From Massospora cicadina (taxonomy: Eukaryota; Entomophthoromycota; Entomophthoromycetes; Entomophthorales; Entomophthoraceae): DNA of 64,000 bases. The stretch is from contig JAKSZP010006685.1 of NCBI GenBank assembly GCA_022478985.1, forward strand, positions 124,001 to 188,000, read 5' to 3'. Below, one piece after another: positions 34,365-45,600 of the stretch (its first letter is position 1; every line of letters begins with the position of its first letter). The translations under genes were made by a program, and so were the position numbers. The notes beneath the pieces are model-generated. The model ran no database searches. It saw nothing but the letters and a program-made list of their open reading frames with translations, and was not told the DNA's origin.

Positions 34365-34942
34365 GTGCGTGAGCCAAGTCTGAGAATTCAGGTAGGAATG
34401 GTCTCCATCCTCTGCAGCAGGCACAAGGGCCATTGGTCTTCAGTATCCATCAACTTAATTTTGAGCTTTCCCAGTTCTAATGGATTCAACGCAATTATGG
34501 TGGTCATGGACCACTTTACCAATTTATCTCTTTTTATCCCCTGTCTGTCAGAAATCACCTCCAAGAAGATGGCACAGCTCTTCATACATGTCTTTTCCAT
34601 GTTTAGCCTCCCTCAGGAGGTGGTAAGTGACCAAGGGCTCCAGTTTACCACTTGTTTTGAAATGTGTTATTGGGCCATTTGCTGATTACGCCATGCCATT
34701 CCACCATGTACCACCCTCAGTCTAACGGCCAGATGAAGAGGGTCAATCAGATCCTTGAGCGGTATCTTCACTTCTATGAATTTGCTACTCAGGATACCTG
34801 GGCCTCTGACCAACCCTGGTGCAGTTTGCGTACAACAATGCCACCTACTCATCAACTGTCTTCTCCCCCTATGAAGTCACCCTGGGGTATAATTTCTCCT
34901 TCCTTGTTGGGCATACCTCCTCCCAGAAGTACCTTCCAATAA
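34365..34942 (+). pseudogene. Gypsy integrase core fragment
   Basis: SVSINLILSFPSSNGFNAIM, VVMDHFTNLSLFIPC, VVSDQGLQFTTCF and then, after a frame change near 34670, TMYHPQSNGQMKRVNQILE. The first catalytic Asp is Asn (SINL for SIDF) and the catalytic Glu is Lys (QMKRVN for QTERVN), so two of three catalytic residues are lost. It probably belongs to the same element as the RNase H at 32635. Confidence 0.82.
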
Positions 34943-35559
34943 GTAACATTTACTGTAAATATGGAGTACTTAATCCCTGGTTTGGGAACACCTGACCAAG
35001 GTGATTAGCTATTATAAGTAAGAACTGACTGCAAACGCCTTCCTGCCCATAATATAAAGGTAGGACTCTTGGTCATGCTGAATACATGCTCTCTGCATAT
35101 GAAGGTACTTTCTTGAAAGTTTGCAAGAAAGCACTCTAGACTTACTTGGTGGAGGAAGAGTTAGGGAATGATGCCTTCTCGCTGGCTCTTCATGCTCACT
35201 GGAAGCACATCCCATCTTCCACACTTCCAAGTTATCCCCCTTCAAAAGGAAAGACTCTGTTGTCCCTGAACAATCCAGATAGAGGATTCAGAAGGGGCTG
35301 AATTTGATGCAATTTTGGCATCACGGAAATCTAGCCATTTGATGCAGTACTTGGTCATTTGGAAGGAATTTCCTTCCTACAAAAAAGCTAGTTAAGTGCC
35401 AACAAGTGTGTTTATTGCTGTGAGTTAGTGAAGTCCTTCCATGTTGCTCACCCTGAAGTTCCTCGTCCTCCACAGAAAGTTGCCTCACTCCTGGTTATCA
35501 AGTTTCATAAGGCGCACAAGAATTTCACGCTCACCCAGTTCACAGTGGTTTTCGTCCCC
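34943..35559. other. Degenerate sequence after integrase
   Basis: Short frames only. 35441-35560 leads in the plus direction into the next fragment. Confidence 0.35.
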
Positions 35560-35780
35560 TTGTCCAAAAGTGAAGGATAATGTGAGTCCTTGGGAGCACC
35601 CCTGCATCTCAATAGTAAGAACATTCCTTCAGAACCAAAAAGGGGCCAAAAAGCATGTTCACTCCCTCACCAACCAGGGTGACCTAGACCATGCTGTTGA
35701 TGAGAGATAGGTAACTGCTTGCCCCCTGAAGGTTGTTCCTTGCCACCCTTTTCACACTACCAAATTTTTTGTGTAAAAGA
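35560..35780 (+). pseudogene. Fragment of the unknown DERW repeat protein
   Basis: The plus strand reads KGAKKHVHSLTNQGDLDHAV then DER, a stop, and VTACP. It matches the N-terminal block of the repeats at 36118-37454 and 55054-56475 (TQGDLAHVVDERWVTALP). Only this block is recognisable. Confidence 0.5.
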
Positions 35781-36117
35781 TTAAAGGGGTGTGTCAGGAG
35801 ATGATGGTGGCCAAGAGCCATCGCCAACAACAAGGGTGCAGCTTCACACCTTACCAGAAGGCATTCCCCCTTAGTTGAGTCCCATTATCAAAAGTAAATT
35901 GATAAGGAACAATATTAATTATTCAAATCACATTTGGACTTGAAATTTGCCCCTATAATCTCCCATACTATCACCAATAAAGGTGATTTCACCCCAACAG
36001 GCTTAGTGAGCTGAACCCACTTAATATAAAATGGGACTACCTTTAAATACCCTGTCCATAAGCGCCCTGTCAGCTGTCACATGAATTGTTGCCAACTTGT
36101 GAGGCAGAATATGTCAC
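35781..36117. other. No recognisable gene
   Basis: No supported frame or motif. Confidence 0.4.
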
Positions 36118-37454
36118 GGAATTGCAAAATAAGATTGATACAGGCCTTTCAGGTGGGGTGCATAAGTCATCAGAAGGCAACCCAGAATGCCAAGCGCATT
36201 GCATGCAAACAACTTAATTATGTGTGAGAAAAGAAGCAAATAGGGAGCGCAACTGGCAATCATTTTAACCAACATCCCAACTAATAACCAAATGGTGACT
36301 GCTGGTGGGACAGCAGAAACTTCCACGGATAACACTTCAGGCGCCACAGAGGACCCAGAACTCTTGGAGGGACCTCTGGTGGTAGATAAAGTGGCATGGT
36401 CATGAAACCTTACCTAGCAGAAAAAACAATCTTTAAAAATAATGAAATTTCTTGATGCCAGAGGGCATCTAAAAGAGGGGATATCAACAAACCACTTTTT
36501 CAATAACCTCATTTAATGAATTTAGACAGCATTGTTGTAACAATGGACACTAGGGCCCAGTCTTGGCATAACCCTGGGAACAAAATTCTGGTTAGTTGCA
36601 GTGACAGAAACAGAAAAGATTTTTATGACTAAATAAATTGGCTGGATAGAGGGTTTGTTTATTGCAAACAAAAATTTAAAAATTGAATAATAACCATACC
36701 AGTGAGGGATTGTTGTCTTTCTTAAGTATCATAGGGTTTAGGGATTAACTGTAAATGCATGAATGAGGGTATTTTAAACCCAACAAATCCAGAAGAATAA
36801 TAATTAGAAACTAATTTGATGCTAAATTTGATCTTCCGTTGGCTAACCAACTCTCACTCAAATTTTGACAATAAATTTTTTCTCCCACTTCATTTCCACT
36901 TGGAAGGGTCAGCAATGCTTGATTGGTAGGTGACTGATTGCACCCAAGGTCAGGTCATGTAGGGCCAATATCATTGAGTACTGAATGAATCAATTACCAT
37001 CATTCCCACCAGAGTTAGACCCCCCAATTTACCTAAATCTTCCACTGCCTCAGTGGATCCTGAAAATACTCACTGGGTTAGGTGTCCGCCACTTCCTGCA
37101 TTCTCAGTGAAACTCAAAATTCTTACTGTGGTTAGGTGCTCGCCTCTTCCTGCCTTCTCAGAAGAACTTGAAATTACCGCTGAGAGTAGGTGCTTGCCAC
37201 TCCCCTTCTGGTAGCATCCTCTCATTGCTGCTACATCCATGCACCCCCCTGATCTTCTGGAGCAGCTCTTGTGTGGTCAGGTAGGGGGAAAGGGGGGCAG
37301 CCCTGAGGGGTACACTGTCACCCACCTTTCATCCACCATATGGGCTAAATTGCCCTGGGTTACAAGGGGGATGGCCACCTTCTTGGACCTCTTTTCAATG
37401 TGGAATAAAATACCTCATGATTGATGCACAGGGGTGCTCCCCCAGACTTACAGA
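36118..37454 (-). repeat. Unknown ORF-bearing repeat (DERW family), copy 1
   Basis: The minus strand has a Lys-rich start then VAIPLVTQGNLAHMVDERWV near 37400-37310, and a hydrophobic C-terminal stretch (frame 36347-36114, CNALGILGCLLMTYAPHLKG) near its end. Both ends and several blocks match 55054-56475 at nucleotide level, for example GGTGCATAAG..CAGAATGCCA near the left edge. Inner stops are many. I recognise no domain. Confidence 0.6.
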
Positions 37455-39056
37455 ATCACATGGGAAAATGTTTTGTAAAATTTTTTATACTGATCTGGCT
37501 GGTTGAGCTAAATCCAAATCAACATTGGTAGCAGATTAGCATGTCAATAGGCTGTTGCTTTATTGAGAAGATATTACCCAGGTATTAACGCCATTTTCTC
37601 TATTCACTGCATGTTAAGCTTATAAAAAAGCATTTTTCAACAGATACTGCTGATGCTCCATTTTTATTATCTCCTCTCTCATTTTTATTAAAATAAGATC
37701 CTCTGATTTTTTCAGCTTTTATTTAATTAAGGTATTTGCAATATTAATTTGTAGTTATGTGTACCAATTTTGATAAATACCTGGAGGTGGTAGTATTCTC
37801 CCTATTCACATTACTTCCAACTTTGTGGATGGCTGTACCAGAGATATTCTGGCTGTTTCTTTGGGTGGCAACTCATCCTGAGTGCCAGCACAGTCTAATT
37901 ATCATCAGAAAGCTGCATGACAAGTAGGGTACAAGCCTTATAATTTTGCATACATTTTTTTCATCTTTTCTTTACCAGGAGACATTTTAACTGAATTTGT
38001 GCTGCACAATTATCTTGTTACCAGAAAGCATATGGGAATTTAGACCATAGAGTTTATTTTATGGTGAAAGTGCAAGAAAAGATTCCTGAACTTTTTATCA
38101 ATCTTCCTGAAATTACTTCACAAGATCTTTTAAAGTTTGATTGGTATATCTTTCCTAGGGTCAAATTTCAAGCAAAAGAAAAATAGTATTCAAAATTAAT
38201 ATCCTAAAATTTATAATGGCAGATAAATCTATCCACTGTATAGTATACTAAGTGATCTACAAAGGCAAGTGCATGCTTTAGTGTAATATAATCTGATTTG
38301 CTGTTATACTAGTAAAGAGTAGTATAAGGGCAAAAAATAACTGAAAATGCTAATCGCAGTAGTTAGATAAATTATGCATTGGTTTTGAAATAAAACTTAA
38401 GCTATCAAGAATTTTTGAAATAAAAATAATGCTACCAAGTTATGATATAAATGTTTTCTTAGGCTATACACTATAATGGATCACCTATGATTTCCCCTAA
38501 CAGATATAAAGGAATGCAGTGAAGATTTAATTCTTAAAATGATCTAATTTTTGGTCTGTGGAATTAGTAATGTTTGTTAAATGAACTGAGCAGAATATCT
38601 CAAGCTAGCATATTTATTTATAGAGGATATTACTAAAGCATTATAGTAAAACTTTATAATCTGAGGTTTTTATGTTATGAATAAAAAACATTAATGTAAA
38701 AATTAGTGAGTTTTTTAAAAGCATAACCTATAATTTTATGATTAGAATTATTACTGAATTATGTTATACCCTATCTGAGTTCTACACTAGTATTGTGTTT
38801 CATTGCTTATATATAGTGGTATTAAATAGTAATAGATATTACAGATTTTATTTTAACTAAGTTAAATACTAAAAGTTAAACTGATCAACATTGTAGCAAT
38901 TTCAAGCTTGTGCTAAACTAAATAGTTTTATAAATAAATTGCTTTTAATCTTTAGAGGCCTTAATGAAGACCTTTTAGTTATAGATTAATATAGTATTAG
39001 ATTAAAGAACAGCTCATAAATTATAGTATAGTTGATACAGGTCTAAAGCAAATGAT
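37455..39056. other. AT-rich, mostly empty
   Basis: Very AT-rich with few CpG. At about 37785-37940 the plus strand reads gene-like text (GGSILPIHITSNFVDGCTRD and ILAVSLGGNSS) broken by two TGA stops. I cannot assign it. Nothing else is supported. Confidence 0.4.
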
Positions 39057-41002
39057 TTATTTATCAGCATATATAAGCTCATTATCATTTATGGTTAAAT
39101 ATGATTGATTATCTAAATGATAAAGTTCTTTAGAACAAATAATATTCTGAAAAGCAATATCATTAAATGCCCTAGGATAGTTGTCAAAGAACGGGAAATG
39201 GATAGCCTCTATTTTTAGTTTAGATGCGTAGAATCTAAGAGTTAAGAATCTTATAAAATAAAAAATACTTAATTTTTAAAGTTCTGCTAAAAAATCCCAG
39301 CTTCAAAAAAATAATCATATCACATATATAAAAGGATATCTCTAGAACATAGGGTGCTTTCACACAAAGCTTTGAGTCTGGCATGCTAGATTAAATGTCA
39401 GAGTAAATTTAAATATAAAACCTAATTATAAATATGATTAATAGCCAGTAAGTCAATTTGCAGACTGATACTATTTACTACCAAGTTAAAACAAAGAGGT
39501 ATTAAAGAGAGCTAAACTTACCTTTCAGGATAGTTAGACAAAAGGTTTCCAAGTATGAATAAATTTTTTAGCCCAAACTCGGTCCAATTGGTTTGCAAAA
39601 CTCTATCGTAGAGGGACAATGGACAATGTGGCATATAAAATAGAGTCATGTTGGAAATTTTTCGCTTGCCTTCCTAAACATGAGTTTAAAAGCCATTAAA
39701 CATCAAAGTTTTTAGCAACCCTTTTTTTAAAATTCCATATACAATGAAATAATATAAATCATTTCGATTGCAGCAATACCTCGTTTACGTCAAGAATATC
39801 AAATTTAAATGCAGCAAGAACTTCTGACTCTACGTCAGATAGCGGAATCGGATCATAGAATACCATGTTTTCAAACTTCTACTTGGACTTATTAGAATTC
39901 CAATATTTTAAATTATTTTTAACAAGTTTAAGCTTGTGTGGTTATTTTAGCTGCTTTGTTTTACTTATGCTCAGTACGAAAATACTGTTTTAAACAGAGT
40001 ATTGAACTTACCTTTAAACGTCTTGAGAGAGATAAAATCAAAGCTAGCTGCCATTGAGAAATCGTAGAGTCAAGTATCGAGCCTATTCCATAGCACACAA
40101 TATCTAAGCCCAAAGAAGCGTCTTTCTTCAAAGTACAAAGTTTATCTAGGAGCCAGTTAAAAGTTTATCGCTCTTATCCAAAATATTTTATTTTCATATC
40201 ATTCTTTAAAACTAATTTGCAATTTTAAGGGACTAGATGGGCTTAAATCATGCTTTTACTGGCTAACGTTTATAAAAAGGTATCACATAACTTCTACTAG
40301 CTGAATATAAGTTGAAAGATAGACAGCTTTTAAAGCAGCAGATATGCAAATTAGAAGTAAATGCATTCAGCTTATCTTCAAATTATAAGCAGGCTTGTAT
40401 ATTATAAATAGCTAAATTAAGTAATAAAATCACATATCAAACTTTATAAAAATATTGATCAGCCTTATAAAAAAACTTACAGCTCCTTCAAGGTCTACAT
40501 AAAAGATAACAACCTTTGCAACCCGATTATTGTCATTGAGAGAAATCAAAAAAGTTGGCATTAAGTAACTAAATTGTTACCATACAAAAATTAAAAACGA
40601 AGGCTTGAACTCAATAAAGTTGCGGATGCTTACACGCTAAAACTTACTCGTCACATCATCTAAAAAAGCAATACAAGACACCAGAGAGCTCAGTGCAGAA
40701 CTATTTGTAAATAAAGTGTAAGATGCTAAAGACCAACAACAATCTCGAGATAAAGAAGACACTAGCCACTCTTAATATGTTCTTTTCATTCCTTACACTT
40801 TATCTTCGATTATCGTCATCAATTTTTCCCGATTCCATTCGGCACCATTTGAAAATACTCTATTCAAACGCTTGAGTGATTTGAACCCATCTTCAATGCC
40901 TTGAACTTCTGAAACTAGTTCTATTTCTTCGGTCAAATCAATCACCCAACGAGCCTTTCGCCTTGGCCTTTTTTGAGGTATAGATTTGTATTTGAAGCTC
41001 AT
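39057..41002 (-). CDS. SRR1-like domain protein, multi-exon host gene
   Basis: Four exons splice cleanly with GT-AG ends: 40145-40012, 39878-39780, 39673-39522 and 39234-39057 (stop TAA). Their junctions are in phase and donors are GTAAGTT (three, counting the one after 39522) and GTATTG. The joined text carries the SRR1-like domain blocks: LDIVCYGIGSILDS, QWQLALILSL, MVFYDPIPLSDVE, ILDVNE, then across an intron MTLFYMPHCPLSLYDRVLQT, FILGNLLSNY and FFDNYPRAFNDIAF. SRR1/Ber1 proteins are linked to clock, haem and microtubule phenotypes but have no firm biochemical role. The N-terminal exon is probably 41002-40793 (ATG; KRPRRKAR basic patch; EWNREKL helix). How it joins 40145 is unresolved: a donor GTAAGTT at 40647 would be in phase, but two TAA lie between. 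Confidence 0.85.
40478..40800 (-). other. Unresolved 5' exon region of the SRR1-like gene
   Basis: After the first exon the same frame continues past TAA codons at about 40790 and 40769 to LSRDCCWSLASYTLF..DDVT and a consensus donor at 40647. A second open stretch (about 40569-40479, NNRVAKVVIFYVDLEGA) also ends in GTAAGTT but is one base out of phase with its neighbours. The region either holds a misjudged intron or marks a 5'-damaged gene. Confidence 0.45.
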
Positions 41003-41893
41003 TTTATTTCAACTTAAAAAGTATTCTCAACGTTAGACAGACGTAATAAAGCTACCAAGAGAAGAAACAACAAGGTAAATTATAAAAACCCAGATGAGCT
41101 TCAGCTTAAAGTTATATTGCTAACTAGGGTCTTAAGTGTACGTTCATTATTAAAATGTGTTTAATGCTCTCGCTTAAGCAAAAATGCAATTAAAATAGAA
41201 ACGTATTAGAGCTTTCAAAACAATAAAAAACTGAGAAGAAACCCGGTGTAAAAAGACCTAAGATCGACAGGAAACTATTGAAGCTTGGAGAGAATAAATC
41301 GGCAAAATTGCAAAGCTTTCTTAACTTCAATTCAAAACAATTAAAATTTGCGGTGGTTGATTTGAAGTATAGATCGTTTTTTAATGAAAAACAATCCCAA
41401 CCTAAGAAACTAGTATGTTGGCATGTGAGGGATGTTAAAAGCTTTAAACCCCAGTTCGTATAAAATTTAAATAGGCGGCTTGAAAAACATTCAGACCAAA
41501 AATTCATGAGCATAAAACGTTAAACTCAATATCAAGGCACTTTGGTTTTAACAGTCTTGTCAGTCGAGATCAAACCTGAAAGCCTCGATGGTTACCTATT
41601 AACAAGATAAGTGAGGTAAAGCCGCTGAGAATTTATTTTCTTAATACAATTAGCATATGCTAATTTCCGCCCATCGATTTGAAAACTCTTCCCAACTGCT
41701 ATTTGTCAAACCGAAGTTTAAAATAGTCTGAAAGTAATTCTAGTATGACGCACATGCCTCGCGTAACTGAAACGCGTAAATTTGGACCAACTCAAAATCT
41801 TACACTTTAATGCTTCATTTAAAAATCGTTAGATATAAATTTATCGTTAATTATCTTATCTAGACGAAAAGGTAACACAAAGTTATAAGATTG
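41003..41893. other. CpG-retaining flank of the SRR1-like gene
   Basis: It keeps many CpG, unlike the repeats. Two overlapping frames (107 codons on minus, 41513-41190; 61 on plus, 41278-41463) lack motifs, and the plus one has no ATG. The divergent promoter of the SRR1-like gene should lie here. No gene is supported. Confidence 0.4.
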
Positions 41894-41989
41894 CTAGCGG
41901 AGTTGCCCGGCGTTGCTCGGGTTTATTTATTCCCAGACTATTTAGACTGATTAATTTAGGTTTTACATTATAGATAACGCGAAATCGCT

Positions 41990-42440
41990 TACTCATTACC
42001 ATTGAATATATCAGACCAATTAATCACCAACCTACCCAATTCAGTTGAACCTACCAAATCAATCAAAAATCACCAATCACTTAGCAAAAACCAATTGACC
42101 ATATTAAATTACTAATACCATCAAACTACTTGCCAAAGCCAAAGAGCCTATCAAATCAACCAAAAAACCACCAACCACTCAGCCAAAACCAACTGAATGT
42201 AAGAAACAACTAACTTTCACTAACTCCGGCCAAATTAAAATTAAGCTTTATTAGTCAATCAAAAATCACCAACTCTCAGCTATATCCAATTTAGATACCA
42301 AATTTATAAAAGACCACCAGCCACTTACCCAAAAGCATTGAATCTATTGATTTGACCAAAAAGCGCCAACCATTCAGAAAATTTAAATTAAACCTATTGG
42401 ATCAATTGAATACCACCAAACTGTTACCCAAAACATCTTT
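41990..42440 (-). repeat. Minisatellite, C/A-rich on plus
   Basis: Repeats of the type AAATCAACCAAAAA-CCACCAACCACT-AGCCAAAACCAATTGA with a loose unit of about 60-70 bases. The same unit occurs at 47560-47840 and, reversed, at 48730-48960 and 58310-59880. Confidence 0.7.
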
Positions 42441-42561
42441 ATGTTTAAAATAATTATATGTATATATGTGGTATATCATATTTTAAGCTACTGAACCAAT
42501 TTCAATCTAACTTGACACAGATATTTTAAAAATTAGGGGAAACTATTTAAAAAAGGTATTT

Positions 42562-42578
42562 TAAAATTATAATAAAGA
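42562..42578. repeat. Target duplication of SINE at 42579
   Basis: TAAAATTATAATAAAGA, with TAAAATTATAACAAAGA at 42860-42876 (16 of 17). Confidence 0.9.
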
Positions 42579-42859
42579 GGGGAGGATACCCCAGTGGTAG
42601 AATAGGGACCTCTACCACTGCCTCCTCGAGTTCGATTCCGGTACTGGAACTTTGGGTAGAGGATGAATATGACTGTGTTGGTTTTGCACACCAATGCCCT
42701 AAACCAAGATAGCGAATAGCAAAGGCGATCCATGGAGTTCCTGGCCTATCATACACCATGCATGGAGGTTTTCCAGATTTTATCCTCCTTTCCCAATCAT
42801 TTGATTTCCCCTCAATTGGTGCAGTATCATCCCCAGGTCAGCCCACCTCAAATAAAATA
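42579..42859 (+). mobile_element. tRNA-derived SINE with LINE-like tail
   Basis: 281 bases with a 17-bp duplication. The head is tRNA-like: TACCCCAGTGGTAGA fits the A box and GAGTTCGATTCCGG the B box of the RNA polymerase III promoter. The tail ATCATCCCCAGGTCAGCCCA followed by CCTCAAATAAAAT matches the ends of the LINE and ORF1-only elements. Two more copies are at 59370-59650 (minus) and 61141-61424 (plus). It has no coding capacity and would depend on the LINE for movement. Confidence 0.9.
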
Positions 42860-42982
42860 TAAAATTATAACAAAGAAGCAAATAAAGTAGTTATTTTTAG
42901 AGATGACTGGACAATTAATAGTCAAGCTAATATACCTAAGGTCTAAGCTCTTAGATTAAACTTAATTTGAAAATTACAAAAA

Positions 42983-43087
42983 ATGCAGATCTTAACATCT
43001 TTTTTTAGTACTAGATGGTCCCAACCCAAGGGGGGGATTCATTGATGCAGATCTTAACATCTTTTTTTAGTACTAGATGGTCCCAGA
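42983..43087. repeat. Short tandem duplication
   Basis: About 41 bases starting ATGCAGATCTTAACATC occur at 42983 and again at 43045, period 62. Confidence 0.9.
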
Positions 43088-43126
43088 TCTTAATATCTTA
43101 TATTCCAAAGAAAAACAAAGTAAATG

Positions 43127-43252
43127 AGACAGGTTGACCTTGGGACAAATATACCACACCAAGTTTTTTTGTCTGCTAGTTTCAAACCTGAGTTAATCAA
43201 AACCTGACCCAGAGTGGAGCAGGAACCACCCCACTATGCTACCACTCCTCAC
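43127..43252 (-). mobile_element. Second, short tRNA-derived SINE
   Basis: 126 bases flanked by a perfect 11-bp duplication CAAAGTAAATG (43116-43126 and 43253-43263). On minus, TAGCATAGTGG (43241-43231) fits the A box and GGTTTGAAACT (about 43190-43178) the B box. The tail TTTGTCCCAAGGTCAACCTG resembles the shared LINE tail. The body is unlike the 281-base SINE. Confidence 0.7.
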
Positions 43253-43347
43253 CAAAGTAAATGTAGATACACAATAATTTTATATAACTTTTTAACTATG
43301 TTGGCTCATCATTTTATTTTTAGTTTTAAACTATTGCTTGCAATATC

Positions 43348-45250
43348 TAAATTTAAATTTATTTAAGGTATGCCAACCAGGGGATAGATATTGCCAATAA
43401 ACATGATAAACCCACACCACCAGGTGATAAACAAACAAAACAAAACAAAAAACCTCTCACCAGGCAGGTAGCAGAGACTGCTAGCCCACCATGGCAGAGG
43501 GGGAGGGAGGGTCAGGCAGATCTTCTACAGGCTCAGCAAGTTGGGAAGAATCACAGTTGTTGTAGAAGTGGATAAGTGCAGAGAGCCATGGCATTGGGGC
43601 ATTGGCATGGTGGGGATGGAGACAGGTGAAATATTGGTTACTTACCTCAAGATCAGCTTGGAAGACAGCCTCCATTAACTCTGCCACATGATGCTCCACT
43701 TAAATGTGGGCATCTGGGAGTTGGGCCAAGCTGGTGAGCATCTGGTGGGTAGTTTTAGAGGCTGGGTTGAATTCAGCTAGTTTTGCCACATGCATGATGG
43801 CAGTTTCAATGACATCAAGCAATTTGGAGATTTCCTCCTGTGCCACTTCAGGAAAATCAGGGGGAAGTCAATTGTGCTCAGCCCTTTACTGAACTGAGCC
43901 ATTGATCGGGCCACTGCTTTGCAGAGCTGGCTGCAAAGGGGTGAGGCTGCTGCTGTGATGGCAAGCTGGTGGTCACTTTGGTAGGGGGCAGCATTGGGTT
44001 TAGGAGTGTATCATTTGGGGAGAGGGATTTGTCAAAATCCAAATTATAAAATTCATCCCAATCATAATTGATTGGGCTTTCTTTACCAGTTTCAGCATCC
44101 TTATTCATGAGAATTCCACCTGTCTCATCAACCTCATCCAATAGCTCCCAAGGATTCTGGTTTATGTGGATAGTAGATGGAGAATTTAGGAGGGTAGGAT
44201 TTGATAGGGGCACTTGGGTGCAAATGGTGGTCCAAGCTTGACTCTGATTGGGCAGTTGGTGCCCAGGGTGGGGATTGTGGCTGAAGGATTTGAAGGGGGC
44301 TGACTTCCCACATTGGGTCAACATGCAAGAATGTTGGGCAGGAGGGGGCAACAAAATGCCACATTCAGATGATGCCAAAATGGGTTCATAAATTGAACTG
44401 AGGGAATCAGCATGGGGGCAGGACCATTTAGTGTGGTCAAGAGCAAAACAAATAGGGCAAATCAGTTAACTACAATTGACATGAGCCCAAAAGAAATGCT
44501 CTGGTGCTGCAGCAATGCAAGCATGCAGGGGGATTTGTTGGGTGATGGTAGGGTGGTGGGGAATAATAGTGGCAATGGCGCGAGGGCCCACAAGGCGCTC
44601 TGCACTGGAAGGAATGGCAAAGACCAGGTTGGGCTGAGTGCCATAAGACAAAAGCCCAGTCATCAACTCATTGTAAAAAATTTGGGGTGAAAGATGTGAA
44701 GGGAGATTGGCAAATGACACCACTAGAGTGGTGTCATCAGGGAGACAAGTTTGGGTGGTGGGGACAGGGTTATTTTTATAAATGAGTGGAGTCAATGCCA
44801 CCGCTGCAGCATCTGCTTCTGTTGGGAAGCCTATGTCAAAATAGCCCTTATAAGGGCAGAAATCAATGAAGTCAGCTGGTGTGAAGGCAGCGGTGGCAAG
44901 TTTGATAATTGCCTTGTTGGCGTATGGGAATAAATGCCCATAGTCAACATGGAGGCAATAATGGATGGTGGATTTGGGTAGGGCGAGAGTATGGGGGTGA
45001 GTTGGGTGGATGCACGCAAGGTGAATTGCTAAGTCCCATGGGGGGACAAATTGGCCCATAGAGTTTGGTGGACTATTTGAGCCCATCCAAATTTGTTTTC
45101 CTGCTGGGTGGAAAATTCTAGGGAGGTGGAGCAGCAGGCGGCGGATCTGCTGACATCAAATGGGAAAAGGTTGTGGCCAGGTGGCAGTGGATAAAATTAA
45201 ACTTTTATATAAATTTGCTCAAAAGTGAGTTTGAGCAGAAAGAAAAGCGT
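43348..45250 (-). mobile_element. ORF1-only LINE-derived element, copy E
   Basis: 1903 bases with a perfect 17-bp duplication CTATTGCTTGCAATATC (43331-43347 and 45251-45267). The tail at 43348-43400 shows GGTATGCCAACCAGGGGATA on plus. It lies in the same orientation as copy F, about 350 bases away. It is one of the better preserved copies. Confidence 0.93.
43481..45156 (-). pseudogene. ORF1-only protein frame, copy E
   Basis: ATG at 45156 (SADPPPAAPPP), then a frameshift, then 206 open codons (45086-44466). These hold FIDFCPYKGYFDIGFPTEAD, LVVSFANLPSHLSPQIFYNE, LLSYGTQPNLVFAIPSSAER and EHFFWAHVN just before the knuckle. The same frame resumes at 44378-43878 with NPWELLDEVDETGG and the C-terminal region, ending near 43481 with LPDPPSPSAMVG. 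About 555 residues in the intact state. The N-terminal half is related to LINE ORF1; the C-terminal ~300 residues are specific to this family and of unknown role. Confidence 0.8.
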
Positions 45251-45559
45251 CTATTGCTTGCAATATCAGCTTTAAGTTATCTATACCTATCTATATATAT
45301 ACTTATATATAATTTAGATTTTTACAATTATATAGGATCAAATAAAATCAAGCCTTTTTAAATTTATAAATGATTTTCTTTAATATTGTAAGTACTTATT
45401 TAATGCACTGTCTGAGTGGTCACTTTTTAACCAATCAGAATCATTATACTAATTTAATGCATTGCCTAAGTATAGCCACTGGTCAATCAGATTGATAGGA
45501 TCATATAAACATACACATATACTTTTTTATTTTATATAAATAGATACTACATATAAATT

Positions 45560-45600
45560 GTAATATTACCTGGCATTGCTCAGATAAATAAACAAATGAT
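45560..45600 (-). other. Decayed Helitron-like hairpin
   Basis: Plus ACCTGGCATTGCTCAGATAA corresponds to GCCCGGCGTTGCTCGGGTTT at 41906 in the same orientation. Within the hairpin most differences are at CpG sites. The continuation of this element lies beyond copy F at 47560-47840. Confidence 0.5.

Larger units (their letters stand above)
41894..42578 (-). mobile_element. Helitron-like 3' end with internal minisatellite
   Basis: On minus the terminus reads CCCGAGCAACGCCGGG, an imperfect hairpin, then CAACTCCG and CTAG (plus 41894-41897). A short hairpin about 10 bases before CTRR is the 3' signature of Helitrons. Upstream (plus 41990-42440) is a minisatellite. A SINE interrupts at 42579. The 5' end is not identified and no Rep/helicase is seen, so it would be non-autonomous. 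Confidence 0.5.

Noticed and set aside
41278..41463. 61-codon plus frame near the SRR1-like gene as a second host gene
   Set aside because: It lacks an ATG and any motif, and overlaps an equally long minus frame.
42533..42759. Two overlapping minus frames of 66 and 70 codons
   Set aside because: They are translations of the tRNA-derived SINE; the same frames recur at 61053-61369 over another copy.
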